A program made the translations under genes and the position numbers. Below, in pieces: positions 1 to 7,803 of a DNA stretch of 64,000 bases. The first letter of the stretch is position 1. Each line of letters starts with the position of its first letter. The stretch comes from an uncultured Christensenellaceae bacterium (GTDB lineage Bacteria > Bacillota > Clostridia > Christensenellales > UBA3700), in assembly GCA_944381325.1 (NCBI GenBank), contig CALWKS010000001.1, forward strand, positions 248,001 to 312,000. The letters are read 5' to 3'. A model generated the notes under the pieces. That model did no database searches, was not told the origin of the DNA, and saw nothing but the letters and a program-made list of their open reading frames with translations.

Positions 1-177
1 TCAGAGTATACCGATATTATAGCTGAATACGACGTTGATGCGGTAATTTACGGCCATCTGCACGGCAAAGACGCGCGCGTCCGCAAAGTCGTAAATAAAA
101 ACGGAATAAATTATTATCTGACGTCGTGCGATCTTGTGGATTATAAATTGGTGGAAATTCCGGAGCTTTCAGATTGA
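1..177 (+). CDS. metallophosphoesterase, C-terminal fragment
   Basis: The last 58 codons of a gene that begins before the window. The visible part contains Gly-His-Leu-His-Gly (residues 18-22 of the fragment), which is the last metal-binding motif of calcineurin-like phosphoesterases, where the histidines bind a metal of the dinuclear centre. The following stretch, a short basic segment and then a beta strand with Tyr-Leu-Thr-Ser-Cys-Asp, looks like the tail of predicted phosphohydrolases of the COG1768 type. The substrate cannot be inferred. A hairpin with a T-run follows about 50 bases downstream, so this is the end of its transcription unit and it is unlikely to be cotranscribed with mraZ. 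Confidence 0.7.
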   Translation, partial: SEYTDIIAEYDVDAVIYGHLHGKDARVRKVVNKNGINYYLTSCDLVDYKLVEIPELSD

Positions 178-223
178 CGCAAATCTTTACGGACAGTAAA
201 TTTAATTGATGGATATTTAAAAA

Positions 224-248
224 GTCGGAGGAAACTCCGATTTTTTTA
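224..248 (+). terminator. rho-independent terminator after the phosphoesterase gene
   Basis: TCGGAG (225-230), a GAAA tetraloop and CTCCGA (235-240) are followed by a run of seven T. The stem is short, but the GNRA loop makes it stable. Confidence 0.8.
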
Positions 249-658
249 TTTCATATTTTTTGCGTTTAATTTTTAATTTAAGTATACATATGTTGAATTG
301 TTGAGAGTCAATATATAAGGATATACTGCGCGCATATATAATAACGCGCGTATATATAGGTTATGATTTTATATTTCAGGAGCTTGACGTCATTTGTTTT
401 AAAAACAAGGGAAATTATGTTTTAATATATGGTCGTAGGTTTGAGTTGTTATTGAGGATCAGTGATTTTTATTGTATTTTGATTGTTTATGCTAGGCGCT
501 ATATATTTTTAAGTAGCAGATTTAAACACGGGCAGATTAAATTTTATATGAATTCTATTTATCTGAAATTCTGAAAAGAGCGCGAGGACAGCCTGGTGAA
601 ACGTTTTATCTGTTATACGGCTTTTCATGATGGGGAAAAGGGAATGATTTCCCAGTGA

Positions 659-673
659 TGGGAGAAAGTGGGA
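659..673 (+). promoter_or_regulatory. paired TGGGA boxes, candidate MraZ operator A
   Basis: TGGGA (659-663), five bases, TGGGA (669-673): two boxes exactly one helical turn apart. MraZ proteins are known to bind direct repeats of TGGGN-like boxes with 5-nt spacers upstream of their own gene. A weaker TGGGG/GGAAT pair with the same period lies at 631-645. Confidence 0.5.
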
Positions 674-865
674 TTGTTTTCCTTTTATAGAAAATAAAGC
701 TGAAGAATAAGCCCTGATTGACTGTTTCGGAAAATATTTATCGTATGAAAACAATGATGTTTAAAGCGTTTTGCGACCTTTTTAGGGTGTTTGACTTTAT
801 GTTGAAACGGGTGGTAAAGAGAGGGGCGAAAACAGCCTGAAAACGGTTAATAAATAGCTTATACT

Positions 866-893
866 TGGGAAAGTGTGGGACAAATTTCCACTT
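866..893 (+). promoter_or_regulatory. paired TGGGA boxes plus inverted arm, candidate MraZ operator B
   Basis: TGGGA (866-870), five bases, TGGGA (876-880), followed directly by a 13-base sequence (881-893) that is the exact reverse complement of 1027-1039 in operator C. The pair has the same 10-bp period as the other two sites. Confidence 0.5.
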
Positions 894-1026
894 TTTGTAA
901 AAAATAGTAAATTTTATTAAATCATAGTAAAAAACATTAAAAATATAAAATTTCATGATTGTAAAAGACAGTAATATTCAGTAAAAATGCAAATATTTTC
1001 CAATGCGAACAAGTGTTTACATTTCT

Positions 1027-1044
1027 AAGTGGAAATTTGTGGAT
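1027..1044 (+). promoter_or_regulatory. paired GTGGA boxes next to the mraZ promoter, candidate MraZ operator C
   Basis: GTGGA (1029-1033), five bases, GTGGA (1039-1043), ending 7 bp before the -35 element. Its position next to the promoter and its 10-bp period make it the most likely autoregulatory site for MraZ. Bases 1027-1039 are inverted at 881-893. Confidence 0.55.
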
Positions 1045-1050
1045 ATAATC

Positions 1051-1079
1051 TTGACATGCTTATTAATAAACGATAAAAT
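1051..1079 (+). promoter_or_regulatory. sigma-A promoter of the mraZ cluster
   Basis: TTGACA (1051-1056), 17-bp spacer, TAAAAT (1074-1079). The -35 is a perfect match and the -10 matches five of six. The predicted start near 1086 leaves a leader of about 29 nt containing the Shine-Dalgarno of mraZ. Confidence 0.85.
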
Positions 1080-1114
1080 ATAAGTACGAAATCAATGAAA
1101 GGAGGTAATGCGCG

Positions 1115-1570
1115 ATGATGATGTCGGGAATGGTAACGCTGACAGTCGACCCCAAGGGCAGACTCAGAATACCGTCCAAGTACAGATCCGCTCTCGGCGG
1201 ACAGGGCAGCGTCATCTACGCGATGATCAACAGCAACGGCTGTCTGAACATTATCTCCCAGGAAAAGGCAAACGAGATCATCTCCAAACTTTCAAAAGTC
1301 GTTTCGATTGCGGTAACAGAGAGATCTACGGCAGCAAGACTTATCCTCAGCAGCGTATGCGAACTTAAAGAGGACGGGCAGGACAGATTCACGTTGCCCC
1401 CGATGCTTAAGAAGTTTGCAGGCATCAACAAGAACGTCGTCTTTGCAGGTATGGGCAATTCGCTTGAACTGTGGGACGCAGACAAGTGGGACGAGTTGCA
1501 TAACATTGTTGCCAATCCCGACGAGTTCCGTGCGGCAGTCGCAAGCCTCGAAGACATTCTTACGATATGA
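1115..1570 (+). CDS. mraZ: transcriptional regulator MraZ
   Basis: DNA-binding regulator of the division and cell wall cluster, 151 residues, close to the family's usual 140-150. Two AbrB-like halves are visible, each with the family signature: Asp-Pro-Lys-Gly-Arg-Leu near residue 13 and a second Asp-Arg-Phe-Thr-Leu-Pro motif near residue 92. An AAAGGAGG sequence at 1098-1105 sits nine bases before the first of three consecutive ATG codons (1115, 1118, 1121), so the exact start is uncertain by two residues. The family forms ring-shaped oligomers that bind repeated boxes upstream of its own promoter, and such boxes occur here. Its stop overlaps the rsmH start by four bases. Confidence 0.95.
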   Translation: MMMSGMVTLTVDPKGRLRIPSKYRSALGGQGSVIYAMINSNGCLNIISQEKANEIISKLSKVVSIAVTERSTAARLILSSVCELKEDGQDRFTLPPMLKKFAGINKNVVFAGMGNSLELWDADKWDELHNIVANPDEFRAAVASLEDILTI

Positions 1571-2502
1571 CGCAGTTCGCACACGTTCCGGTAATGCCGA
1601 GAGAGGTGATAGAGGGGTTGAACATAAGACCCGACGGAATTTATCTCGATTGTACGCTCGGCGGCGGAGGACACAGTGAGTTGATTTTGAAAAAGCTGAC
1701 GACGGGCAGACTTATCGCAACCGATAAAGACGAAGAAGCGCTCGCGTTTGCAAAAGAAAGGCTGAAAGAGTACGGCGACAAAATAACATTCGTACACAGC
1801 GACTTTAAGAGAGCGGATGAAGTTCTCGATGAACTGAACATTGACAAGATAGACGGCGTCCTTATGGATCTGGGAGTTTCTTCCTACCAGCTGGACGCGG
1901 CGGAAAGAGGTTTTTCCTACCGCTTTGACGCACCTCTCGATATGAGAATGGACAAATCGCAGTTCCTGACGGCGTTCAACGTGGTAAACGAGTATAACGA
2001 ACTCGACATTGCGGACATCCTTTTCAGATACGGAGAAGAGAGATACGCAAGAAAGATAGCGGCGAACATAATCCGCTACCGCAAAGAGCAGTCGATAAGA
2101 ACGACGGGGCAACTGGCGGAGATAGTCGAGAAATCGTATCCTCCCAAAGAAAGATTCAAAGGCGGCAATCCTTGCAAAAGGACCTTCCAGGCGATCAGGA
2201 TAGAGGTGAACGAAGAACTCAAAGAGCTTGACGAGATAATCGGAAAGCTTTCGGAAAGACTTAACAAGGGCGGAAGGATTTGTGTGATTACCTTCCACTC
2301 CTTGGAGGACAGGATAGTAAAGAGAGAATTTCAGTATCTCGAAGCAAAATGCATTTGTCCTCCCAAGCAGCCGGTATGTACGTGCAATAAAGTGCAGACG
2401 GTCAAGATAATAACGAAAAAACCTGTTACGGCAAGTGAAGAGGAGCTCGCCGTAAACTCGAGGGCACAGAGCGCAAAGCTCAGAATTGCCGAAAGAGTGT
2501 AA
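1567..2502 (+). CDS. rsmH: 16S rRNA (cytosine(1402)-N(4))-methyltransferase RsmH
   Basis: S-adenosylmethionine-dependent enzyme that N4-methylates C1402 in the 30S P site (formerly MraW). At 311 residues it has the normal family length. The family N-terminal His-Val-Pro-Val-Met motif is at residues 6-10 and the SAM-binding Gly-Gly-Gly-Gly-His loop at residues 32-36. A conserved region near residue 220 (Phe-Gln-Ala-Ile-Arg-Ile-Glu-Val-Asn) and the Phe-His-Ser-Leu-Glu-Asp motif are also present. The start overlaps the mraZ stop (ATGA), implying translational coupling. Second gene of the division and cell wall operon. Confidence 0.97.
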   Translation: MTQFAHVPVMPREVIEGLNIRPDGIYLDCTLGGGGHSELILKKLTTGRLIATDKDEEALAFAKERLKEYGDKITFVHSDFKRADEVLDELNIDKIDGVLMDLGVSSYQLDAAERGFSYRFDAPLDMRMDKSQFLTAFNVVNEYNELDIADILFRYGEERYARKIAANIIRYRKEQSIRTTGQLAEIVEKSYPPKERFKGGNPCKRTFQAIRIEVNEELKELDEIIGKLSERLNKGGRICVITFHSLEDRIVKREFQYLEAKCICPPKQPVCTCNKVQTVKIITKKPVTASEEELAVNSRAQSAKLRIAERV

Positions 2503-2526
2503 TAAACAGTTGTTGGGGTGAATAGT

Positions 2527-3240
2527 ATGTTGAAAGAAAGGGAATTCAGAACAGAAGCGACAGAAAGACCTGTGGATAACAGGTTCGGTGCTGACTTTGC
2601 TCAGCGTCGCGGAAGCTACGATTATTATACCGAGGAGCAGACGCAGCCGCGTTACGACGCGTACGAAAGATCGTACGAGGAGAGAACTTACGACGACGCG
2701 CGCTACTATGAGGACGCATATTACGGCGCAGAGCAGAGAGAATATCCGCGTGAAGATTATGCGCGCCAGGACGCATTCCCCCGCTATGAGACATACGAAG
2801 TTCCTCAGCAGAACGTATACGACAATTATCGCGGTCAGCAGTCTTTCGAAGACTACGGCAGACAGGATACATACGGTTTCAACGCAGGATACTCCGCTCC
2901 TCAGGCGAGCGCGTTCGAACACGTTGAATATCAGACGAAGAAAACCACAAAGCGCACTCTCAACGCAAAATCAAAAATGCTTATTGCGGTTTATTTCGTA
3001 CTTGTAGCGGTCATCGCATCGCTTATCATAGCAAACGTAGTCGCTTTCGGCGGCGCAAGCGTCGAAGCTCAGGCTCCTGCCGAAGCTGCATACAACGAAG
3101 AAGCGCTGAACATGGCAGTTACCGCCGACGGCAGCGTTGTTGAGATGAACGAGGTAAGATATCTCGAAAATTACGGTTACGAGAAGAACACCAACTGGTT
3201 CGACAGCTTCTGCGACTGGGTGGCAGGAATCTCAAAATAA
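2527..3240 (+). CDS. Tyr/Asp-rich single-pass membrane protein in the ftsL position
   Basis: No family recognised with confidence. It lies between rsmH and the class B PBP, where ftsL normally sits. FtsL is usually near 100-130 residues with a short cytoplasmic tail and a periplasmic coiled coil. This 237-residue protein instead has about 150 N-terminal residues rich in Tyr, Asp, Glu, Arg and Gln, a membrane segment at about 151-175, and about 62 external residues with no obvious leucine zipper. GGGGTG (2515-2520) is well placed for ATG 2527; a GTG at 2518 is the alternative. It could be a highly diverged FtsL or an unrelated division protein. Position suggests a link to the FtsW-PBP complex; this is inference. 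Confidence 0.7.
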   Translation: MLKEREFRTEATERPVDNRFGADFAQRRGSYDYYTEEQTQPRYDAYERSYEERTYDDARYYEDAYYGAEQREYPREDYARQDAFPRYETYEVPQQNVYDNYRGQQSFEDYGRQDTYGFNAGYSAPQASAFEHVEYQTKKTTKRTLNAKSKMLIAVYFVLVAVIASLIIANVVAFGGASVEAQAPAEAAYNEEALNMAVTADGSVVEMNEVRYLENYGYEKNTNWFDSFCDWVAGISK

Positions 3241-3305
3241 GACAAAACGGACACTAATCAAACCCGTCGGATACTCGAGACGACAACACAGCGGAGGGGT
3301 ATTCG

Positions 3306-5201
3306 ATGCACAAAATTTCCCATATCACACTAAAAAGAAAGCTACCTGCGGTTCTTGCCCTGGTAGTCTTTCTTTTTTTATTGCTTGTTTGCAGACTTTT
3401 TTATATTCAGATAATTGACGGCACGGGATTGCAGACGCTTGCTCTCGGTCAATGGACGAGAGATCTTCCTTACAGAGCCGAGCGCGGAGACATCACCGAC
3501 AGAAACGGTGTGGTTCTTGCTTCGTCTCAGACTTCTTATACGGTATACGTTCGTCCCAACGATTTAGCAGATCATGATAAGGTGGCAAAGGCGATCGCTT
3601 CAGTTACCGGCGCGGACTTTGACGGCGTTTACAAAAAAGTCATAAAGACAGGAGTATCGGAAGTAAAGGTCGCAACAGGACTTACGAAAAACGAGATGCT
3701 GACTTTGTCCGCATACGATTTTAAGGGCGTATATTTTGCCGAGGACGCGACCAGATATTACAATTACGGCAACTTTGCCACACAGTTGCTCGGTTTTACC
3801 AATTCGGACGGAGTGGGACAGAGCGGCATTGAGCAGTATTACAATGCTTATCTTAAAGGCACTGACGGAGCTTCTTATACTCAGACTGACCTTATCGGCA
3901 GAGAACTCGAAGACAACGTTACTTCATATCTCGCGCCGATAAAAGGAATGACGGCTCAGCTTACTATCGATTTCAAATTGCAGAGTTTTGCAGAAAAAGC
4001 CGTAAACGATGCAGTGATGACCTATTCTCCGAAGGCGGCTTCGTGTCTGATGATGAATGCCGATACGGGAGAAATTCTCGCTATGGCGAGCGCGCCTACG
4101 TTCGATCTCAACGACATTCCGAGAAACGATTTGTCTTTATTGCTTGCAGGCTCAAAAAACCTATTGGTTACAGACGTTTACGAGCCTGGTTCGACTTTTA
4201 AAATTCTCACTTCGGCTATCGGAATTGAGACTGGTGTGATCAAAGACAGCTATTATTGTCCCGGCTATAAGGTGGTGGACGGACAAAGGATAAAATGCTG
4301 GCGCAGTATCGGGCACGGCTCTCAGGATTTCGCGCACGGAATAATGAACTCGTGCAACTGCGTGTTCATGGATATCGCTCTGAGCGCGGGCACGGCGACA
4401 ATGTACGATTATTTTGAAAAATTCGGAATTACGCAAAAGACGGGGATCGATATATCGGGTGAAGGCAAGAGCATTATGCTCGCAGAGGACAGCGTAAAGA
4501 CGGTTGACATCGCGCGCATAGGTTTCGGTCAGGCGATAGCTGTTACTCCTATCCAGCTTGCAACGGCGGTGGCTTCTGTCATAAACGGTGGCAAACTGGT
4601 TACGCCTTACGTGCTTGACAGTATATACAGCGAGGACGGAAAACTCGCATACCGCAATACGCCGACTGTAAGGGGTACTACGGTTTCAGAAAGCACTTCT
4701 GCCGCTATGAGAGAATATCTTTACGGCGTCGTCGAGGAAGGCGGCGGTAAAAACGCATACGTCGAAGGCTACCGCATCGGCGGAAAGACGGGCACGGCGC
4801 AAAAATACAAGGACGGTGCGATAGACCGCGGCGCGTATGTATCTTCGTTTATAGGTTTCACGGAAATAAACGGTGAAAGAATTCTTTGTCTTATGATAGT
4901 CGACGAGCCGCAAGGGTATGTGTATTACGGCAGTATAGTCGCCGCTCCGCTTGTAGGACAGATTTTCAGAAGTACGTTCGCTTATTACGGCGTAAGTCCT
5001 TCTGTCGATCAAAGTGAAGTGCCTGAGCAGATAATAATGCCTGACGTTTACGATCTTTCGGCAACTGCGGCTTGCGCGGCAATGAGAGAAGCGGGTCTGA
5101 CTTACGAGGTCGCGGGAGAGGGAAGCAAAGTCGTCTATCAGTTCCCCGCCGCAGGTGCTCAGATAGATGAAAATACCGTAGTTTACTTCGTGCTTGGCTG
5201 A
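3306..5201 (+). CDS. class B penicillin-binding protein with PASTA domain (SpoVD/FtsI type)
   Basis: Peptidoglycan transpeptidase acting outside the membrane with a SEDS glycosyltransferase. It has 631 residues: an N-terminal membrane anchor at about 13-36, a PBP dimerisation region with the Arg-Gly-x-Ile-x-Asp-Arg-Asn-Gly motif near residue 60, a transpeptidase domain, and one C-terminal PASTA domain (about 575-631). Catalytic motifs are complete: Ser296-x-x-Lys299, Ser349-Cys-Asn351 and Lys494-Thr-Gly496. GGAGGGG precedes the ATG. Bacillus has two paralogues here (pbpB for division and spoVD for spore cortex). This cluster has only one, so which role it serves, or whether it serves both, cannot be decided. 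Confidence 0.95.
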   Translation: MHKISHITLKRKLPAVLALVVFLFLLLVCRLFYIQIIDGTGLQTLALGQWTRDLPYRAERGDITDRNGVVLASSQTSYTVYVRPNDLADHDKVAKAIASVTGADFDGVYKKVIKTGVSEVKVATGLTKNEMLTLSAYDFKGVYFAEDATRYYNYGNFATQLLGFTNSDGVGQSGIEQYYNAYLKGTDGASYTQTDLIGRELEDNVTSYLAPIKGMTAQLTIDFKLQSFAEKAVNDAVMTYSPKAASCLMMNADTGEILAMASAPTFDLNDIPRNDLSLLLAGSKNLLVTDVYEPGSTFKILTSAIGIETGVIKDSYYCPGYKVVDGQRIKCWRSIGHGSQDFAHGIMNSCNCVFMDIALSAGTATMYDYFEKFGITQKTGIDISGEGKSIMLAEDSVKTVDIARIGFGQAIAVTPIQLATAVASVINGGKLVTPYVLDSIYSEDGKLAYRNTPTVRGTTVSESTSAAMREYLYGVVEEGGGKNAYVEGYRIGGKTGTAQKYKDGAIDRGAYVSSFIGFTEINGERILCLMIVDEPQGYVYYGSIVAAPLVGQIFRSTFAYYGVSPSVDQSEVPEQIIMPDVYDLSATAACAAMREAGLTYEVAGEGSKVVYQFPAAGAQIDENTVVYFVLG

Positions 5202-5368
5202 CGCAAAATGCGCCAAAAAACGGGCGGTACGGATATTTTTCGCGCTGAAGGGAATAATCCGTGCACGGGAAATATATGCGATTTTGTCGATAAGGCGCGA
5301 ATATCGCCGACATTATATCCACCCGCGGAAAATATTATATTATAAAGAAAACTTAGCGGAGGAAGAAT

Positions 5369-6802
5369 ATGAAGTTATCCCGATTGATGCAAGGCATTGC
5401 GACGATAGAAGATTACAGGGACGTCGAGATAAGCGGTGTCTCGATAGACAGCACAAAGGTAAAGCAGGGGGATTTGTTTATCTGTCTGCAAGGTTCGGCA
5501 GGAGACGGACACGCTTATTGTGACGCGGCGATAAACGCTGGAGCGGCGGCAGTCATCGTATGTAGAAACGTGGGAGAGAAGCCTGTACCCGTTATAAAAG
5601 TCGCGGATACGAGACGCGCTTATTCGCTCGCTTCATCCAACTTTTTCGGCAATCCGTCTTCAGAGCTCAGAATTATCACCGTTACGGGAACGAACGGAAA
5701 ATCGACTACGGCGTACGTAACTGCAAAACTGCTTGAGGCAGGGGGGCACAATGTCGGACTGATAGGAACAATGTATTACGAGTATGCAGGAAAGAAGCTG
5801 CCTTCTACGCTTACTACTCCCGATCCTTTCGAACTTCACAGACTTTTTGCGGATATGAAAGCGGCAGGCGTTGAGTATGTGGTCATGGAGTTTTCTGCTC
5901 ACGCTATATACCTTGAAAAGCTGTGCGGAGTGTGTAGCGATATTTGTATTTTTACCAATCTTTCGCAGGATCACCTTGATTATTTCGGCGATATGAAGAG
6001 ATATAAGGCGGTAAAAAAGAGCTGTTTCACTCCTGAATATACGCGTTGCGCGTTGGTCAACGTTGACGATGCGTGCGGCAGAGAGATATTGTCAGAATGC
6101 AGAGTGCCTGTGGTGAGTTACGGTCTTGAAAATCCTGCAGACAGCTTTGCGATAGACGTTGAGGACACAAAGAGGGGATCTTCTTTCGTTGCCAACATAA
6201 TGGACGATCTTGTTGCAGTGGATTGCAGGCTTTACGGCACTTTCAACGTGTACAACGTGCTTGCCGCATGTACTGCGGCACGTATGGAAGGTGTCGGACT
6301 ATCTGAAATTGCCGATTGTCTGAATTCTCTCGACCCTCCGTCCGGAAGATTCAACGTTATCGAGTCGGGCGGAGTCAAGTACGTCGTAGATTTTGCGCAT
6401 ACTCCCGACGGGCTTTACAATCTTCTGAAAGAGGGAGCTAAACTCTGCAAAGGCAAGCTTATCACGGTATTCGGTTGCGGCGGAGACAGAGACGTCTCAA
6501 AGAGACCTATCATGGGCAAAATTGCAGGCGAAATGTCAGATATCGTAATCGTTACCAGCGATAATCCGCGCACTGAAAGCAGGCAGTCGATCGCTGACGA
6601 CATACTTTCAGGCATCAGGAAGAAAAACAAGCTTTTCGTAGAGCTTGACAGAAGCCGTGCGATCGCGCTTGCGGTGGAGCTTGCAGGCAAAGGAGACGTC
6701 GTGCTTATCGCAGGCAAGGGAAGCGAAGGGTATATTGACGAAAACAACGTGAAGACCCCTTACAGCGACAGCGGGGAACTTAACAAGGCATTGGGAATAT
6801 AA
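5369..6802 (+). CDS. murE: UDP-N-acetylmuramyl-tripeptide synthetase MurE (meso-DAP type)
   Basis: Cytoplasmic ATP-dependent ligase adding the third stem-peptide residue to UDP-MurNAc-L-Ala-D-Glu. It has 477 residues. The ATP loop is Gly107-Thr-Asn-Gly-Lys111-Ser-Thr. The Asp398-Asn-Pro-Arg401 motif is that of meso-diaminopimelate-specific enzymes (lysine enzymes lack this Arg), so the wall is predicted to be DAP-type. GGAGGAA precedes the ATG. A 167-bp gap with a hairpin around 5287-5318 separates it from the PBP gene. It overlaps mraY by one base, leaving no room for murF, which often follows murE in Clostridia. Confidence 0.96.
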   Translation: MKLSRLMQGIATIEDYRDVEISGVSIDSTKVKQGDLFICLQGSAGDGHAYCDAAINAGAAAVIVCRNVGEKPVPVIKVADTRRAYSLASSNFFGNPSSELRIITVTGTNGKSTTAYVTAKLLEAGGHNVGLIGTMYYEYAGKKLPSTLTTPDPFELHRLFADMKAAGVEYVVMEFSAHAIYLEKLCGVCSDICIFTNLSQDHLDYFGDMKRYKAVKKSCFTPEYTRCALVNVDDACGREILSECRVPVVSYGLENPADSFAIDVEDTKRGSSFVANIMDDLVAVDCRLYGTFNVYNVLAACTAARMEGVGLSEIADCLNSLDPPSGRFNVIESGGVKYVVDFAHTPDGLYNLLKEGAKLCKGKLITVFGCGGDRDVSKRPIMGKIAGEMSDIVIVTSDNPRTESRQSIADDILSGIRKKNKLFVELDRSRAIALAVELAGKGDVVLIAGKGSEGYIDENNVKTPYSDSGELNKALGI

Positions 6803-7803
6803 TGGACCTTACATTGAAATTGCTTCTGTCAGCGCTTATCGCATTTGTTGCTACCGCGCTGTTGTCCCGTCCCGTTATCGCCTTTGCAAAACGTGCGAAG
6901 GCGAGTCAGACCATACTCTTTTATGTTGACAAACACGAGGGGAAAAAGGGCACTCCTACGATGGGCGGTGTAATGTTCCTGGCAGGGATATGTATACCCG
7001 TTATTGCGCTCGGCAGAGAAAAGCTGGGCATCGTTGCGCTTTGCGTAACGCTCGGATACGGGCTGATAGGCTTTCTTGACGATTTTATAAAGGTAAAACT
7101 TAAGCGCAATCTCGGGCTTAAGGCATATCAGAAGATAATAGGTCAGCTGGGTATCGCGGCGATAGTCAGCGCGTTCTGCTATACCAACGACGCAATAGGA
7201 AGCGCGGTCAGAATTCCTTTTACAGATATTTACGCAAATTTAAAGTGGGCGTATATTCCTTTCTGTGCTTTCGTTTTTATTGCAATGTCCAACGCTGTGA
7301 ATCTTACAGACGGACTTGACGGCCTTGTCGCGGGAAGCGGCTCGGTTTACTTTGCCGCGTTCGGAATTATGATAGCGTTTGCGGCGGCGTCTGCGGCTGA
7401 CGGAGGCAGAACGCTTCTTGCTGAGGAATATTCTTCTCTCGGCGTGTTCTCATTCGCTTTTTTCGGCGCGTTGATAGCTTTTTTGTGGTGCAATTCCAAT
7501 CCCGCAAGCATATTTATGGGGGACACAGGCTCTCTCGCTGTCGGAGGTGCGGCGGCATGCGTTGCGGTTTTTTCTCAAAACGCGCTTTTTGCTCCGATAA
7601 TCGGAATAATGTTCGTGGTTTCCTGCATATCGGTAATATTGCAGGTGTTGCATTTCAAGCGTACTAAAAAGAGACTGTTTTTAATGGCTCCGTTTCACCA
7701 TCACCTGGAATACAAGGGCATAAAGGAGAGCAAGATAGTCAGCTACTATACGGTGATCACGCTTGTTGCCGCGATAGTCGCGCTGATTGCGTATACGTTA
7801 TGA
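6802..7803 (+). CDS. mraY: phospho-N-acetylmuramoyl-pentapeptide-transferase MraY
   Basis: Integral membrane enzyme transferring phospho-MurNAc-pentapeptide from UDP to undecaprenyl phosphate, which makes lipid I. It has 333 residues and about ten hydrophobic segments. Family signatures are visible in order: Met-Gly-Gly near residue 52, Leu-Asp-Asp-Phe near residue 92 (aspartates of the active site), Asn-Leu-Thr-Asp-Gly-Leu-Asp-Gly near residue 168, Met-Gly-Asp-Thr-Gly-Ser near residue 239, and Phe-His-His-His-Leu-Glu near residue 297. The start shares one base with the murE stop and the end overlaps murD by four bases. Confidence 0.97.
   Translation: MDLTLKLLLSALIAFVATALLSRPVIAFAKRAKASQTILFYVDKHEGKKGTPTMGGVMFLAGICIPVIALGREKLGIVALCVTLGYGLIGFLDDFIKVKLKRNLGLKAYQKIIGQLGIAAIVSAFCYTNDAIGSAVRIPFTDIYANLKWAYIPFCAFVFIAMSNAVNLTDGLDGLVAGSGSVYFAAFGIMIAFAAASAADGGRTLLAEEYSSLGVFSFAFFGALIAFLWCNSNPASIFMGDTGSLAVGGAAACVAVFSQNALFAPIIGIMFVVSCISVILQVLHFKRTKKRLFLMAPFHHHLEYKGIKESKIVSYYTVITLVAAIVALIAYTL

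Larger units (their letters stand above)
249..1050 (+). other. long non-coding region upstream of mraZ
   Basis: About 800 AT-rich bases without a supported gene. Short reading frames on the minus strand around 509-956 have low-complexity Phe/Lys/Ile-rich products and no ribosome binding site. The stretch at 328-358 alternates purine and pyrimidine (two GCGCGC/CGCGCG cores followed by TATATA). Two loosely similar blocks, about 574-609 and 815-850, share GAG..G..ACAGCCTG..AAACG..TT and each lies upstream of a pair of TGGGA boxes. The region appears to be a control region for the division cluster rather than decayed coding sequence. Confidence 0.5.

Noticed and set aside
328..358. Alternating GCGCGC/TATATA stretch as a regulatory hairpin
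   Set aside because: The two halves are not complementary over a useful length; noted only as alternating purine-pyrimidine sequence.
718..746. TTGACT with a -10-like TCGTAT 17 bp downstream
   Set aside because: The -10 is poor and nothing coding follows; a chance match in AT-rich sequence.
509..956. Two short minus-strand frames in the region before mraZ
   Set aside because: Low-complexity Phe/Lys/Ile products, no ribosome binding sites, and they cross the repeated control boxes.
1216..2922. 568-codon open frame on the minus strand across mraZ, rsmH and the next gene
   Set aside because: Antisense to three well-supported genes, no ribosome binding site, composition typical of an antisense shadow.
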